From: Aphelidium insulamus
Taxonomy: Eukaryota > Aphelidiomycota > Aphelidea > Aphelidiaceae
Assembly: GCA_036784855.1 (NCBI GenBank)
Contig: JAZDSV010000042.1
Span: 58,328-122,327, forward strand
Length of the DNA stretch: 64,000 nt
Reading direction: 5' to 3'
The notes under the pieces were generated by a model, which worked only from the letters and a program-made list of their open reading frames with translations, did no database searches and was not told the DNA's origin. Below, one piece after another: positions 31,054 to 43,812 of this stretch. The position numbers were made by a program, and so were the translations under genes. Position 1 is the stretch's first letter. Each line of letters opens with the position of its first letter.

Positions 31054-33164
31054 CTAGTCGTCATCGTCGTTGAACTGGTTGCCGCCCTTGGGCATCTTTG
31101 GCCCCCCAGCCGGTTTCGACATGATTATCTGCGGCTCCACAATAAGAACAAATTTTATACCGCCGCAAAACGTGCCTGATCAACGCGGAGCACAGTCAAC
31201 GCGGCATCCGTGGCCAGCTTGAGTGCCGAGTGCTTGGTCGCAATGGAGTCATACACACTGTAGCCCACGAGCGCCGGTCCATCAGCAATGGCGTCCATCA
31301 CACCGTCTTCACTTTCTATTCCCACGCCGATGGTCTTGCTACCGCCCTGGTGTGCGGCATACAGCTTCGACACTACATCCGTCGCATCCAGGCCAGCATT
31401 CTCTGCCAGCGTGCGAGGAATAACTTCCAGCGCCTCGGCGAATGCCTTGACCGCGTGTGAATGTACACCTGCCGTCTTTTCTCCGGCCTGATAGTTGAAG
31501 CACAAGTTCACTCCATCAAGATACACTCAAACCATACCTCCTGGATCTGAAGGGCCAAGGCAATTTCTGCGGCACCAGCGCCGGCACAGAGCCGTCCATC
31601 GCGCGTCAGGGCCTTGACCACATTGATTCCATCGTCGATGGCACGCTCCAAGTCATCGACAGCGTTCAGAGTGCCGCCGCGGATTACAATAGTGGCCGTG
31701 CGGGTCTTCTCCTCCTCCTGACGGAACACCGTAACCCGATCAGATCCAATCTCAATGCACTCGACCACATCACAGAAGCCCATCTCCTCCGGCAGCGGTG
31801 CACCAAGACGGGTCAGCGGAGTGGCACCGGTGACCTTGGCCAGACGCCGCAGCTCAAACTTGCTGAGAATCTTGATGGCCATCATGCCGAAGCGGTTGAC
31901 AAAGTGCAGCGCGAGGTCACCAATGCCGCTGCCGGTAACAATGACCTGCACTCCAGCATCTGCCAGCTCCTTGAACGCCTGTTCCATCTGCTTCTCCTCG
32001 CCTGCAAGTGGGTTAACACTTGTTGGCAAGAAAAAAATTGATGGATTACAGCACCCTTCGAGAAGGATAGGAGTTCCGTGGCATTCTTGAGCAGTACAGT
32101 GCCCTTGGTCTCGGTCTGCTGAATGTCAAGGGCGCACGAGAATATGGCGACCTTGGCCTTGTTGACGTTTTTGACATCGCCCTCTGGCTCCCGTCCAAAC
32201 ACCATTCCACGCACAACGCGGGTGTCGAAAATGGATCCACCCATTATCTTGACCACACGCACGTTGTCCACATTGAAATTCTTTGGGTTGGCCGGCATGA
32301 TGTCAATGCAAGCGTCCACCACCAGTTTGCTTAGCAGTTCATCGTAACCATACTGCTTGCTGCCAATGCAAGATCGCACTCCCTGCAAAATTCAATTCAA
32401 TATAAATAGTACAGCAATAAGCAATGTGGGCGCACTTTGAGCAGCATGGATGCGTCCTTAGCACTTGTTACTTCATCCACCTTAACGGCTGCAAGTATAT
32501 AGGTTCAGATCTTGCAACAAATTACACAATATTGTACCGTCCAGCAGTTCGAGAACCTTTTTGCCGGCCAGCTCAAAACCCTCAATGACATCGGCGGTGT
32601 GCAGGCCAATGCGCAACAGCTGTTCCGCTCGCTGCAGCAACTCACCCGCAAACACAATCACAAAATTGGTGGCATCGCCCACCTGGCGATTGCAGTGTGA
32701 AGTCAATTGAAAATATATACAATTCCGCCATACCTCGGTTTCCTGCTGCTGCGCGGCAAGCACGATTATGCGCGCGGCGGGGTGCGCAACCTCCATCTCC
32801 TTCATCATGGTGGCGGCATCGTTGGTGACAAACAGCTTGTCCAAGTGGTTAATGACCATCTTGTTCATGCCTGCAAAACACGGTTGGAACGTGTAACCAC
32901 GGATGGTAATCAAGTGCATAAAAACAAGAGAAAATTTGATGCACGGTAACCACGCAGAGTACAGCACGCACCATTGGGACCGAGGGATGTCCGCGTGAGC
33001 TGCGAGAGGTTCTTGCACGCGTCAATGTTGCGGTAGACGGCCTCGTCCAGTCCTTGGAACGACTGCACAACGACGTAAGCGTGATGGAGGCCATACGAAA
33101 CCAGATGTACCTGGTAGCCGTCCTTGAGAAGCTGGGAACCCATGGTCGGTACTTTGAGGCTCAT
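31054..33164 (-). CDS. CCT8: T-complex protein 1 subunit theta (CCT8)
   Basis: Eight exons (32972-33164, 32734-32870, 32538-32682, 32436-32488, 32055-32382, 31538-32001, 31176-31487, 31054-31128) encode 568 residues, slightly longer than human CCT8 (548). Signatures are 'TRTSLGPNGMNKMVINHLDK' (P-loop-like ATP site), 'EVGDATNFVIVFAGELL', 'LTRDGRLCAGAGAAEIALAL' (family GxGATE, here GAGAAE) and the C-terminal 'VDQIIMSKPAGGPKMPKGG' with an acidic DDDD end. CCT8 is one of eight subunits of the cytosolic TRiC chaperonin that folds actin and tubulin. The last intron (31129-31175) probably has a GC donor (CAG|GCACGT), which restores VDQIIM; a GT site 15 nt downstream would insert five residues. Confidence 0.96.
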
Positions 33165-33658
33165 TGTGGCGATGGCAGTAATGGTGTGTGTAAATATGCT
33201 TAACCTATCATTGCAAGTAGGAGGCGTCGCGTTGGCGAACAATGGAAATTTTTGTTTTCCTTGTAAGCAAGAACCTAAACGAGAGCGCTTTCAGGCACTT
33301 TTGGGCTAAAAGAACTACTCTTTATTCGCCCAATTACAATTACAGTTGTATTTTGGGCTGTAATAGGAACACATATAATACTTAATACAATGTCGTCCAG
33401 AAGGCAGACTAATGCTGTGTTAAGCAGTTATCAACCAATGGTTGCCACTTCTTTTATCACATACAGTCAGCAAAGTTGGATGTCACTGCTGTCAATATCA
33501 GTTTAGATTAATAATATGAATTATATCAGTGCATAAATTGTCACAACTGTTGAAGTACATATTTACCAAGCATTCCTAGCTTTTCCTTGCAAGTTTGACA
33601 ACAACTGCAATCATCAAGACAAAGTCTACTGTACTATTACAGGTGTATATGTAAGCAT
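33165..33658. other. Intergenic region, no gene recognised
   Basis: About 490 bp between CCT8 and the Gemin2 stop codon; A/T-rich, no reading frame with support. It must hold the CCT8 promoter (an ATTGTTCGCC and a GCGACGCC element on the minus strand near 33225-33245) and the Gemin2 3' end. Confidence 0.5.
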
Positions 33659-34283
33659 CTATGAAGACTGAAGATCTGCTTGACCAAAATAGTGAACAAT
33701 AAGAAAGGAAAGAGCACTGCAACGCGTTCCCATGTCGACATCATCATCATTTGCCATCATTACCAAGGTGGTCAGCAGTTGCAGTTGACGGCACAAGGTG
33801 CGCAATGTTGCCGTCTCATCCGCGGTAAGCAGAGTGTCCAGCGCCACCAGCAGACAGAATATAGTGTGCGCGTGACGCCCGCTGAAAGCGAAATGATATT
33901 GGCACTCGCCGTTGCGCACCAGACGTGCCTGCTCGATGCACCGCGGCAGCCAAGTGTTGACATGATGGTCCAGCAGCTCCACGATGTTGCCTTGGTGCAT
34001 TACTGGCAATGCCGTAAGCAAGGCCGGAGTGGCGTGCGCCCTTGCAGTGTTTCCGCCGTCTGGATACAGACGCTGCGCCCACTCTGCCTCTCCCACCACT
34101 TGCACGGCAAGCATGTTGCCCTTTCTGACACACTCGTCGCGTGTACTTTGCCTGCGCATTTGGAATCTCTACTCGCGTCAGTACCATTGAATGATGTGCT
34201 TGTATAATAGGCAATAGGTACATTTGTACACAGCCATCATATATACATATATGAAATGGTGGTATTTGTACACAGATAATACC

Positions 34284-34314
<31 letters not shown>

Positions 34315-34757
34315 ATGGATGGTAAGTACCTGTCTGGTGCGCTCAAAGTGGGCCAAGTAGCGCTGGTGGTGTGCTAGTGGCGCCGTGGTCGCCTGAGCGG
34401 CGGCACCACGCAAGCCCTTGACCAGTTCCTGTCGACTGGAGCGCATAGCAAATCGCCACGTGGGACAAGTGGTTGCAGGCTCACTGGCCAAGCGGCGTTT
34501 ATCGGCCGCCAGCCTAGCCGACATGACGCGTGGATATCGCGTGGCCTCTGTGCTACGGGTGGAATGCAATGAATCAGCCACGCTATGTGTGAGGTACAAT
34601 CTGTGCTGCCTGCATACCGCACAGAGCGTAGATAGAGCTCTCCGGCAGCCGCTTCGGCTAGCAGTGCCGCATCATCTCCGCCACCGTCACCGTCACTATT
34701 GGCACTATTGCCGTCAGCAGGTGCAGCCACCGCGATTTCCGGCGCGTCAATTTCCAT
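33659..34757 (-). CDS. GEMIN2: Gemin2 (SMN-complex subunit, SIP1/Brr1 family)
   Basis: Three exons (34618-34757, 34330-34552, 33659-34168) encode 290 residues; human Gemin2 has 280. Family features in order: 'AAGELYLRSVRTEATRYPRV' (Gemin2: EYLRRVQIEAAQCPDV), 'HHQRYLAHFERTRQRFQ' (VAQFSTVRQNVNKHR), 'AEWAQRLYPDGG', then the C-terminal helical domain ending 'ALSFLIVHYFGQADLQ' (human [20 protein letters not shown]). Gemin2 binds SMN and the Sm pentamer during spliceosomal snRNP assembly. The intron at 34169-34329 carries an (AT)n microsatellite. The start at 34757 follows a possible acceptor (CACAG), so a 5' non-coding exon could exist. It is divergent with the ART-like gene. Confidence 0.88.
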
Positions 34758-34999
34758 CTGTGCCGAATCACACCGCGAATCAGGCCAGGCGTCGCCACAA
34801 TAGTTCTTCTGCTGGGCCTGCGCAGCGGTGGCAACTCCGTGCAGACGGGCTGGCGCGTTGCCTTGCCGCCTCCGTACACGGACCCAGTGTATGCACGCGC
34901 GCATATTCCACGAGCTGCAACACCGCTCACACGGGCACCATCTCTGTCGCCCAGCAATACCGAGCATCGCTTATATTATCTAGCTACACTCCGCCAGTG
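34758..34999. promoter_or_regulatory. Divergent intergenic region, Gemin2 / ART-like gene
   Basis: 242 bp lie between two start codons facing outward, so a shared or overlapping promoter is likely. No TATA box is seen. An open minus-strand frame continues upstream of the Gemin2 ATG, which leaves a longer Gemin2 N-terminus possible. Confidence 0.35.
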
Positions 35000-35694
35000 A
35001 TGCGCGCGGACACTGACACGGTTGCAGACTGCGCCGCATACGATAAGGCACGTGCGCTAAACAGACGCCTACCCACACACTGGCAAACCGTCACCTACCG
35101 CGATTTGTGCAAGCTCCTGTGCACGGGAGCTTGCCTTAATCGTGGCGGCACCGCGGGTCCGTAGCTGAACGCGACCCTGACGCGCCTCTGCTATACATTG
35201 GAATGCACGTCACGTCGCCTGAACATGCACAGCAAATATGCACCGCCGGCTACAAGTCATCCACGGCAGAGGACCCCGATGAACTTGGCCTTGGATCGGG
35301 TGTCTGCCTGTCGCCACGATTCTCCATTGCGCGGCGCTTTGTCAAGCCACACAGTGCGGGCACTGTTACCGGAGCCATATGCCACGTGTTCATTCCACGG
35401 TCCGCGCTGGCAGAGCTCCGAGTGCGTGTGGTAAAGACTCGACGTACTGTGACGACCCAGATGATATCCTACTCGTTGTGGACACACCAAAGACCTAGCG
35501 AACCGGCCGTGAAGGGGATTCGAAGCCCGCCGGACTTTGTGCACGAGCTGGTTGCAACCTGGGAGCCATGCATTGGGTGCCGGAACTGTTCCGTGAACTA
35601 CAAATGGTGGGTGTTGTCGCCTCAAATCATCGCCACTGCACAGCTGCTTGTCGTGGTTGCAAACTGTGAGCTGGCAAGCGCACCTGCCAACTAA
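35000..35694 (+). CDS. ADP-ribosyltransferase-fold protein with degenerate catalytic triad
   Basis: Two exons (35000-35141, 35165-35694) separated by a 23-nt intron (GTGGCG...CCGTAG) give 223 residues; without the intron the frame is broken, so a frameshifted pseudogene is the alternative. Exon 2 has the order of a PARP/ART fold: 'LLYIGMHVTSPEHAQQICTA' (the position of the catalytic His), 'LGLGSGVCLSPRFSIARRFV' (like GRGIYFS....A..YA, with Cys in place of Tyr), and near the C-terminus 'YKWWVLSPQIIATAQLLVVV' (like EYVVFNPxQILPxYLV, with the Glu replaced). The H-Y-E triad is therefore reduced to His. It could be an inactive nucleotide-binding relative or a mono-ART variant. The relation is pattern-based and needs structural comparison. 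Confidence 0.45.
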
Positions 35695-35798
35695 AGGATA
35701 CGTCCCTTTGTCAACCCTTGGTTCCGGGGAGTGTAATGAACAGCACAATGTGTGTTATACATTATATGCACCATAAACAAAATAATTTATAAATCAGA

Positions 35799-38700
35799 TC
35801 ACTCCAACGACATCTTGTGCGCAAGTTTTCGAGTGGCGGCAAGTTTGACCACCTCTGGCGGATCGTCGGGGTTGATGGTGGTGTCTTGGTCTCCGTGGTT
35901 GCCGCCACCCTCCGTTAGCTTCTGTCGCTCCGCGGCTGTGGCAGCGTCCATCCGCATCAGCCGCAATTTGTACAGCCCGGCCACGGTAAACGCCAGTCCG
36001 ATAAAGAACAGTCCGACCAGTCCCGAGGTTAGCAGCTGTGTGCGCAAGTCTGTCTGCAGAATTCCCGTTCCAGAGCTCTCGGTAATCGTTTCCGAGTCGA
36101 GACTGCCATCAGTGACGGTGAATGCGGTGCTAGACACTGCACCTCCGTCATCACGGCTAGCGACCAGCACATAGCCTGTCAATAGCGAGATCAACAGTCG
36201 TGTTATAAACAAATCTCACAGTCAGTGACATACCGCGACCAGGCACCGGGATATAGAGATTCTCAAATGTGGCAACACCGGCCACTGCTTGCACCGAGCG
36301 GGCGCCGTGCACACTGTCATTGCGACAGGCGAGGTAGCCTGCATTTGCACCGGTGCGCGGATCAATGTCGAGGGTAATTTTTTCCGTGGAGGTCAGCATG
36401 GGCTGGTTGCTCACATCGCTGACCAGTATGCGCACTGTGAACGACGACAGCGTTGTCAATGTGGCCGCGGGGCCGTCCAGAAATTCCAGATAAAACGGTC
36501 CATTCACAGTGAACACGGATGAGAGCTGCGTGGGCAGTCCCGCGGCCACCGCCTCCAGCTGGTACGTTGCAGCGGCACGGTCAATGTAGAGCTGCGAGTC
36601 TTTAAAGTCGGCAACACCGCTGATAATGGGAGCCGATCGTTCGCCTATGAAGACCAAAGTAAATACATTTTGCAGTATTCGAAACTGAATAACTTTGCCG
36701 TACCGTACAAGTTGGCACCCGAGAGACCGGTGCCGGGAGCAATGGACAGCGTGACGGAGCCAAACGCCGACGTAACTAGAGCACCGACACTGTCCACAAC
36801 ATTCAGCACTGGCTGCAAACCGAATGGGACCTTGGCAGATGCTTGCGCCACTTGCAGCACAAACTTGAGGCTGACCGCGGCCCCTGTCTGCGATACCACA
36901 TCGAACGGCTGGCTGAGCACGCTACTGTAGCCCGACATAGACGCCACCAGCGCCACATTGCTCATGATTGTGCTGAACTTGATCGAGGTGGTCGGTGTCA
37001 GCACGGCACTAAACACCTGGGCCGTCCCGACGGTGAAGGGAATCGGTTGCCCGGTGGACACGGACACCGCGCTTATGATCACGGCGCGGTCCGTCGGCAG
37101 CACATTCTGATATCTGTCGACCAGCGCCACTACCGGCGCCTGCACCAACGACATATTCACAGCAGCGCCCGATGGTTGCACCATGAATGCCAGACCGGCC
37201 GGATCACCGGCAATCACCTCAAAGTACGGAGTTTGTACGTAGCGCAGTGTGCCAGAGTAGGCGCGCAACGAATACAACTTGCCCACCTTGTCCACGGCAA
37301 TGTTGTCAAACACAGCGATACCGTTGACAGCAGTCACCCGCGAATTGCCAATGAGTGCCGCATCTGCCGTGGCCACTGTTCCCGGCACCAATTGCAGTTC
37401 AACGGTGGCAGACGCATTGGTCACCACAGTGCCGGCGGCCGTCGTGAACTTGAACGTGATGGCCGGCAGGAATGCCAGCCCGGCCTTTGTGACTGTGCTT
37501 GGCTTCCGGTCCAGCTGGAGTTGAGTTGCACCGGCCAGCAAGTCTGTGTTGACATCGTTGATCAGTTGCCAGCTCTGCGCAGCGAGTGAGCATGATGGTA
37601 CATCAACGTCGACAGCAGTGAGCGTGGACCACGACGTCCGCATCGAGGCTTGCATGTCAGCGGAATACCATCTCATGGATATTGCTGTACAACGGCACGT
37701 ACCTGGGCAATAGATTCCGCGCTGTGCGGTCTCAAAGCACATTTGGTTTGACTGAATGTCTACGGTGGGCGTCTGCATCACCACTGTGTAGGTTGTGCCG
37801 TCGTATACCGCAATTCTAGGCTCTGGATACTGTGCATTGTCCCAGGGCACACTGTCCAGCACTGGGAGACAGAGTTTCACAACTACTTGCGCGGTGGACG
37901 GCACCAGCGACACACAGTCGCCGCGCAGTTGACCCACAGCGACACCGTTGTCATTCTGCACCACCACATAGCATCCGGCCGTGGTATCCGATACGGTTCG
38001 CTTGTCCACACGGATCAGCGATGGCCTGGTATCCATTCGTTTCGCCAGCGTGACTCCGCCTAGTGCAACACTGACATTCGGCCGGATAAACACTTTCCCG
38101 AGACTAAGGGACACCCTTGATCCGGGTGTGCATGCCCCCGCCGACAGGTACGCTGAGAAGCTGCCGGTGACCAGTTCACTCTCCGCGCCGCAGATGGAAT
38201 CCAGCTTTCCAATCTTGGCGGCCGGAATTGTGTTGTCCAGACAGTCGGTGTCGGTGTGGACGGCGCAGGAACAGGCGGCGGAGCGAAGAAGGGTCAGCAT
38301 CGGCGAGTACTGGCAAAACAGTCGCGACTGGGTAAGTTTAGCCACCACGTTGCTGGCCACTTGTGTGATCAAAGCGTTTGCCTTTTGCCAGTCGAATGCC
38401 ACTCGCCACTTGTTGGGCGATGAAAGTGTGCGATTAACCCACGATCCCGGTGTGGTGGATGTCGGCGACCAGATGCCTGTTGCAGTATAAATAGGGCACA
38501 CATTTCAGCTCACAGTCCCTTCACACAGCCACCTACCTGGACTCCAGTTGAATATAGGCACCAATTTACCGCCGCAAGTGTCGCATTCAGTGGCGTTTTT
38601 GTTCGTTAGTGTATTAGTGGTGCAGGAACGTTCAGTACAGCATGCCTTGTCCCGAACGCAGTCATCATAGGATGGCTTGGGTACTCGCCAAACGCCTCCA

Positions 38701-41700
38701 AACTGCAAAATGTATGACCTATCAGCAACATACTTAGAATAAGATTTATGCGTTCATACCTGCTGACAAGAAGTTTGATTAAGATTCAGTGTCAAACATG
38801 CGCCATTGACGGACGAGTAGTTGCCGGACCAGCATTCGAATTTTGACGGAATTTGAGGATAGTTGCACAGTCGCCTCCCATACTCATCCAATTGTCCGGG
38901 GAACACGCAGCCGCCGGTCTGGTTGCTCTGCAGCCGGTATCCAAGATATTGCGAGTCTTGGCAGTTTCCTGCGTTGAAACATTCGGACTCCGTGGAACAA
39001 TCCGCTGACAGAGACCAGTAACATCTGGCTGCGACGCTTATCGGATTGTTCTGGCAATCTGTCTGGTTGCTTGACGAACATTTCTACAGAGATGTTTCAG
39101 CGCAAAAGTGAATTATCAGTTTCTTACAAATGGCATCCACCCAGACACTTGCTGACACGCGTCGTTGTTTGTAGGATACACACAGACGCCGGCGACAGTC
39201 GAGTTCGATGTTGGCATAAACACAGTTGGAAGCCAGGTTGCACCCAGCATGCGCGTGTCGCGATCACACTCAGTTTTACTCGTGTGCATGCAGCCCTGGT
39301 ACGTCACTTATTGATTAAGGATAATATCTGTACCTCTTCCGTGGAATATGACGAGACACATTTGCTGCAACGGAGATTGCACTTTAACGCCGTGCATCCC
39401 GAGGCTGATTGTTTCGTGGGGCAAGATTCGCAACTGTCTGCCGATTCGAATTTGCCAACCACCCAGTTCATGCCCGGAAAAAACTTCCACTGGCCGCCGA
39501 GAGCGCTACACATATATGCCACCTGACTGAAATAAGTGCCGCTGCCGCGAGCCGGCTGCGCTACGCATGATCCGACTCCATTGTTCATGGCGGGGTCAAA
39601 TGCCGTAGACGACACAATTGCTGCGTAATTTTGAGCAGTCGAGTAGCATGCAAGGGGGCCCAGCCCATCATTAAAGCATATGGGGGCGGAATAGGCCGAC
39701 TGGTACCACGTGAGAACTTCTCCCTCCGATACCCACTGTCGGTCCCAAACAAATCCGAGTTTTGCATAGTTGGAGCACTGTGTCTGCGTGTCCACCGCAA
39801 CCACGCACAAAGGTCGAGAAGTTTGTGTCAACGAGTCCCTGAACGTTTGAGCGTATTTTTAAAGACATCGAGCAAGAGACGCACCACAAGTAAGTGGCGT
39901 AAAATGGATAACCAAGATTTGAGCAAGTAGTCGGACTCATTAAGGGATTGATGCATGACTTCATCATTACTCTCCTGGGCCCAGCCGTCGAGTTGGTGAG
40001 CGAATAACATTGCTGCCACGTAGTTGCATTGTTTTCACAACGCCTTATCACGTTCCCGCCATCATACACGGAGCCGCTGCGCGCTGCACAGTCTGAAGTA
40101 AAGTTGTTGGCAGACTGTGCATCATCATTAAATAGAACGCAGCCAGATTTTTGAGATCTAAAAAGTGTAACTTGGTAGTGAAACGATGAAATAGTGTCGT
40201 ACAAGTCTTGATAGGTGGAATCGAATAGTTTCCCACAAAACTTGTTCCCGTTGCGAAGTCTGTCGTTGAGACAGTTGGAAACTCCACTGGTGTCGCCGAT
40301 CGTCTGCAAAAACCAATTGCAACTTCGGTCAGCTTCGCAAGTTGTCTGATCCACTCTAGGCGGCAGGTATGTGCAGTTTGCATCTGTGCCGTTGTCGCAA
40401 CTGATCAGTCGTGAATCGAAATAAATGGCCGGAGATGTACTGGACAGACCAGTTGAATTAATGGCGAGCGAAGAACCGTTGCTGTATTTCTTCCAGCCAC
40501 CTTGGATCTTTGGAACATGTTAGAATAATAGTAATGAAATAGTGAAAAATGTACTGATTGCGCAGTTGGACCAATGCATTGAGGCGTTCCAACTGCGTCC
40601 AAGAATTTGGCCACAAAGTTTCCCGTGGTAGCATTTGCAAGGTTCCACACTTGGTAAAAAGCATTCAACATTTCCGTCTTCATTGTTGTTCCGAAACATT
40701 GTGCCATGTACGGTCCAATATCGACAGGGAACGCGCAAACTGAGTTGAGGCAGTAGGTTAAACAGTCAGAATCTGATGTGCACTTTGAGCTGGAATAACT
40801 GTAGCTCATAATTGTTTGATTACAGCTCTACAAGATTCATAATGCCACTATATACCAGCTGCGACACTACATACTTGCGTAAAATCAGAGTAGCTCTGAA
40901 CCATGCTATCAGCATTCATATCAGTTGTGCCAAGGGTTTTAAGCAAGTTCGCATAGCAGCCGCGTGATGGATCGTCACGCTCATTCTTAAAAGTCAAATA
41001 GGAATTGGTAGCCGCCACCAACGCCCGGTATTTATCTTGATTGATGCCGCATGTTTTTGCGTAGTATGTTGAATTCAACCCTGGAGGAATAAGATACCGC
41101 ATGGCCAGCTATATCAGATCCGTACCTTGCATCGTGGTAGTCTGCTTGGAAACGGTGCGCTGTGTACAGCACAACGAGTCCTGAAGGCGGCGATCACAGC
41201 AAGGATCTTGGTAGTATCGTGGATCCTGAGTACTGTACACGCAAGCGTCGGAAGTGTAAGTCGCGGGCTGCACGCCGGTTATAACGGCTCTATCAAGAAT
41301 AGCGCGACAAGTTTGCCAGTTATCCGTGACTTGCAGCGCGTTGATCTAAAAAAATATTACAAAGCCGTTATCGATACTAATATTTGCACCTTGACTTGGT
41401 AGTCACTTAAAGTCGTAAGACTAACGGCACCCTCCAAAGCGTCCAAATAGTTCTGCATTGTCTTCAGCTGGATTTTCAGTGTTTTCCAGTCGCAATCCGT
41501 CATCGAGGCTTCAACAGCCGACGAGCTGTTTATCGCTTGCCGAATGGTTTGCTGCAGATTATATTAATTAACCTCGTGTCAATATGCCATCTAAAGTCCA
41601 ACACTCAACACATACCGCCGCAGCATCCAAAAACAAAGGCGTCTTGAATACAATCTGGCACCGGCCGGCGGCAAACTTTTCAGTAAGATTGTCGACGCCA

Positions 41701-42440
41701 GACACATTTTGTGCCTGTCCAGTGATGGCATTTGTCATGGAGACAAAAAAGATCAGGACCACGCGATTGCTGGACAGTGCCAGGTTGGAAAGCGATATTG
41801 TGGTAGAGTCGAAGAAGGATTCGAGCACCGCCGACATGAAATCCGTAGTGTGCGGCACCATCACGAAGAAACCCGGACCATTTAGTTTCTGTAGCTTTGC
41901 ATGCGGAAAGTGGCTCTGATTGCCGCAGCGAAGATCCAGTGGCAGCGCTACATTCGTGGCACCATGAGTGGCCAATATATATATGTATGTAACTGTCACA
42001 CGTAAACCACTTACCGTCTCGCAGCTGCATGTCTTGCTCCGCGGCAATCCATTGCGGGTACTGCACACTGCTAATACGGGAGCTGTGCGGTCGAATTAGA
42101 CTGTATAAACAAGTGAGAGTTCCGTACGAAAGTGCTGCGGTTATGGTGGCGGAAGTGTCCGTGGCATTGCTGGTTGTATTGCTGGCAGTGCCACCCAAAT
42201 TCCCTGTACCCAGCAGGACCTGACATAATTATGCTTGGGTACCCCTAAGCTGTCCCAACGCACCGACGAGTTCACATACACCACGGCTGTATCAAAGGTC
42301 AGCACGACCCCCAGTGCCGAAATGGAGCTGCCGTCCACATCCAGCGATAGTTGCTGATACGTTGTCTGTGTCACCTTGAGGCTGTCACTGTGGACGCATA
42401 GCAGCGCCACTGCCAGCAACAGTCGCTGCGCCACTTGCAT
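35799..42440 (-). CDS. Giant type-I membrane receptor-like protein A (1,947 aa)
   Basis: Seventeen exons sum exactly in frame: 42243-42440, 42015-42219, 41616-41947, 41390-41551, 41126-41345, 40875-41080, 40555-40827, 40203-40507, 39885-40157, 39334-39838, 39128-39295, 38760-39083, 38537-38702, 37703-38476, 36704-37648, 36234-36644 and 35799-36175. Order: signal peptide ('LLLAVALLCVHSDSL'), an N-terminal domain, a cysteine-rich middle of ~700 residues ('YQDPCCDRRLQDSLCCTQ', 'CTSDSDCLTYC', 'ECDTCGGKLVPIFNW'), three or more Ig-like beta-sandwich repeats ('AVNGIAVFDNIAVDKVG', 'SGVADFKDSQLYID'), one TM helix ('LLTSGLVGLFFIGLAFTVAG') and a ~60-residue charged cytoplasmic tail. It is homologous throughout to the neighbouring gene B. 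The first intron is only 23 nt. I recognise no named family; a cell-surface adhesion or recognition receptor is the likely role. Confidence 0.85.
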
Positions 42441-43812
42441 TGGTTGATTGTACTAATAATCAGTCGGGTGTGTTTGTTATTACAAAAGCACCGGCAGCAT
42501 GGCACTGTGCGCTTCAATATTATAAAGGTCGGAATAGAGCTGAACAGGGCATGTTAATGCACTTTATTTATTCTCACTGCCACCACAGTGTGTTTTAAAG
42601 TGGCCAGTTAGATATAATAAGCAGATAGATATACTGCACGGGAAGCGCGACCAAATGCGGTGGTTGGAAATGAGGTTGAATTGTGCAAACTACTCCTCCA
42701 CAGCGACAGCAACCATCTTCTGCAATATTGTGCAGCGACACTAATGAGGACGACGATAACTCTGGGCACCTACAGCTCCCGTTTAAGGCAACCACTGTCA
42801 CCCAAAACGTGACTGACGATCTGGTGACGGCAATCAATAATCCGCCAACACCACCATGCGAGGCCAACTTGACACTGAAACGAATTGCTGAAGATGCTGG
42901 AATAGATGCTGAAAGCTGAAAATGCCGATACGCCGTCACATCAACGAACAGTGGCGGATAAATATATAGTAGTATTACAGATGGGGCACCAAATGATACC
43001 ATTTAATTTGAGTCCATATTTAGCAGGATATCTTTAAAAATACTTTCAATTTCCTTTATAGATTTCCAGACCATATTTAAGTATCAGTTTCATCTAAGAT
43101 TTCTGTTTCTGTTATCTCCATACGAAACAGGACTCACCTTTGACGAAATGTTCGGTGCCTAATAGAATACTAAAATTCTTACAATTCTACAACGTATTTT
43201 CTCAGAAAACGGAACTTGTTTGATACTTACTCTGCAGACGCCAAGAATTTCCTCAGAACCATGTATTTATTGGAATTTACACAGGCCAAAATCAATCAAC
43301 CACACTCTACCACTGTTGTTTAAGAGAAAACTGAATCCAAATCTGGTGATAAACGCTGCTTCACGAGGTCTATGAGCGCATCCACATTTAAATCCACATC
43401 TGAAAATGAAGAATCCAGAAAGAGTTAACATTATCCTTAAAATACTCCCATAAGAATTTCAAGTTTAGAAAGAACGTATAAGGATTCGCTCCCGGCATCA
43501 ATGGGACTAAGCTATACAATATCACATTAGCACGAGAAAAACAAATAATGAAAAAACTAAAGTATCAATATCGGTTTGATGTTTATTTGGTTTAGCGGCA
43601 ATCCTATCAACCTATAATCTCAAGAACTCGTGATGAAGATCATGAACTCAATTACACATAAATTATGGATTTTACATTTTCTGCAAAGGGGGAGGGGGAG
43701 GCCTAGTTTAACTTAAGCAAACGAGACGAGAAAAACGAGGCGAGACAGGCAATATAAATACTTCTCATTTAATCATTAAACTTTGCTCTGGCACACTGTC
43801 AGGCTGGCTTGT
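42441..43812. other. Spacer between the two giant receptor genes
   Basis: 1.37 kb. The part next to gene A (42441-42960) is GC-balanced and contains a plus-strand open frame at 42683-42919 with no ATG start, no splice support and no homology I recognise. The rest (43000-43790) is A/T-rich non-coding sequence with a short G-rich run (GGGGGAGGGGGAGGCC) at about 43687-43702. It should hold the promoter of A and the 3' UTR of B. Confidence 0.5.

Noticed and set aside
37649..37702. Continuous frame across this segment in receptor A
   Set aside because: It is a stop-free intron with a length divisible by three; removing it gives YCPASM, matching YCPAAV in the paralogue.
42683..42919. 79-codon plus-strand open frame between the giant genes
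   Set aside because: No ATG (begins at GTG just after a stop codon), no acceptor site, no homology I recognise.
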